Origin: Anaerolineaceae bacterium | Lineage (GTDB): Bacteria > Chloroflexota > Anaerolineae > Anaerolineales > Anaerolineaceae | Direction of reading: 5' to 3' | Length of the DNA stretch: 64,000 bases | Assembly (NCBI GenBank): GCA_029265815.1 | Contig: JAJUGU010000001.1 | Location: 547,941 to 611,940 of the forward strand | Translations under genes and position numbers: made by a program | Part shown: in pieces, positions 63,606 through 64,000 of the stretch | Layout: each line of letters opens with the position of its first letter | How positions within the stretch are numbered: the stretch's first letter is position 1 | Notes under the pieces: model-generated | The model's database searches: none | Told to the model about the DNA's origin: nothing | What the model saw: only the letters and a program-made list of their open reading frames with translations

Positions 63606-63681
63606 GCCTCCATCGTCTAGGGGACCAGGACGCAGCCCTTTCAAGGCTAAAACCGGAGTTCGAATCTCCGTGGAGGCACCA
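63606..63681 (+). tRNA. tRNA-Glu (anticodon TTC), encoded CCA
   Basis: GCCTCCA...TGGAGGC acceptor; anticodon loop CTTTCAA; T arm CCGGAGTTCGAATCTCCG; ends ACCA. Confidence 0.96.
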
Positions 63682-63683
63682 TA

Positions 63684-63713
63684 ACCACCCACTATCGGGT
63701 GGTTTTTCTTTCT
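63684..63713 (+). terminator. Intrinsic terminator downstream of tRNA-Glu
   Basis: CCACCC-ACTATC-GGGTGGTTTTTCTTTCT. Confidence 0.85.
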
Positions 63714-63725
63714 AATCTCCAGCCT

Positions 63726-64000
63726 TTATACGGACTGAATACATGCCGGAATATCATTAACCGGGCTATTCACTACAGTAGAAACTACCCGTTTGGTCAT
63801 TTCCCCGGAAGGATACGGCTTGAGCATCGCCTGTAATACAGCTGGTTTCTGATCCTTGCTTAGCCAGTCCCATCGCCTCTCCTTCGGCAGAATCACAGGC
63901 ATCCGCTCATGATGCGCTCCTACCAATTCGTTTGCCGCACAGGTAATGATAGTACAACTATGTACAACATCACCCTCTGGTGGTTTCCATACTTCCCACA
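63726..64000 (-). CDS. SOS response-associated peptidase (SRAP/YedK-like), C-terminal part, truncated by window end
   Basis: VWKPPEGDVVHSCTIITCAANELVGAHHERMPVILPKE...VNSPVNDIPACIQSV. Confidence 0.85.
   Translation of the reverse strand, partial: WEVWKPPEGDVVHSCTIITCAANELVGAHHERMPVILPKERRWDWLSKDQKPAVLQAMLKPYPSGEMTKRVVSTVVNSPVNDIPACIQSV

Overview
The window looks like an ordinary chromosomal segment of an anaerobic Chloroflexota (Anaerolineae-like) bacterium; the taxonomy is inferred from gene content and protein style. I saw no prophage, transposon, integron or CRISPR array. Housekeeping genes include tgt, uppP, glnA, recA, ahcY, mtnA, ppdK, cca, hpt (two copies), tdk, rpmE, rpmA, rplU, selB, folD, ugd, purA, purB, uvrA, ldh, mce, the large methylmalonyl-CoA mutase subunit and a tRNA-Glu. 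From about 28.3 to 47.2 kb, all on the minus strand, lies a nucleobase/ureide catabolic island: 8-oxoguanine deaminase-like, adenine deaminase, GntR/UTRA regulator, two adjacent carbamoyltransferases, carbamate kinase, a BMP-type ABC transporter, two fold-type II PLP enzymes, a GT2 and a dihydropyrimidinase. It runs on into orphan complex-I/Hyf-like membrane subunits and selB. The strongest unexpected signal is a structured RNA between recA and glnA (minus strand, about 5047-5251) whose core matches my memory of the glmS (glucosamine-6-phosphate) self-cleaving ribozyme. It sits upstream of glutamine synthetase instead of glmS, carries a 49-nt two-hairpin insertion, and is followed by a terminator-like hairpin just before the glnA Shine-Dalgarno. 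Other notable observations are an L31 protein fused to an RNAP alpha-CTD-like domain, UppP fused to a PstS-like domain, a MerR promoter with a 19-bp spacer and likely leaderless mRNA, paired GntR-type operators, and an antiporter/PII-like/DUF1786 operon. All family calls come from reading the sequence; no database search was run.
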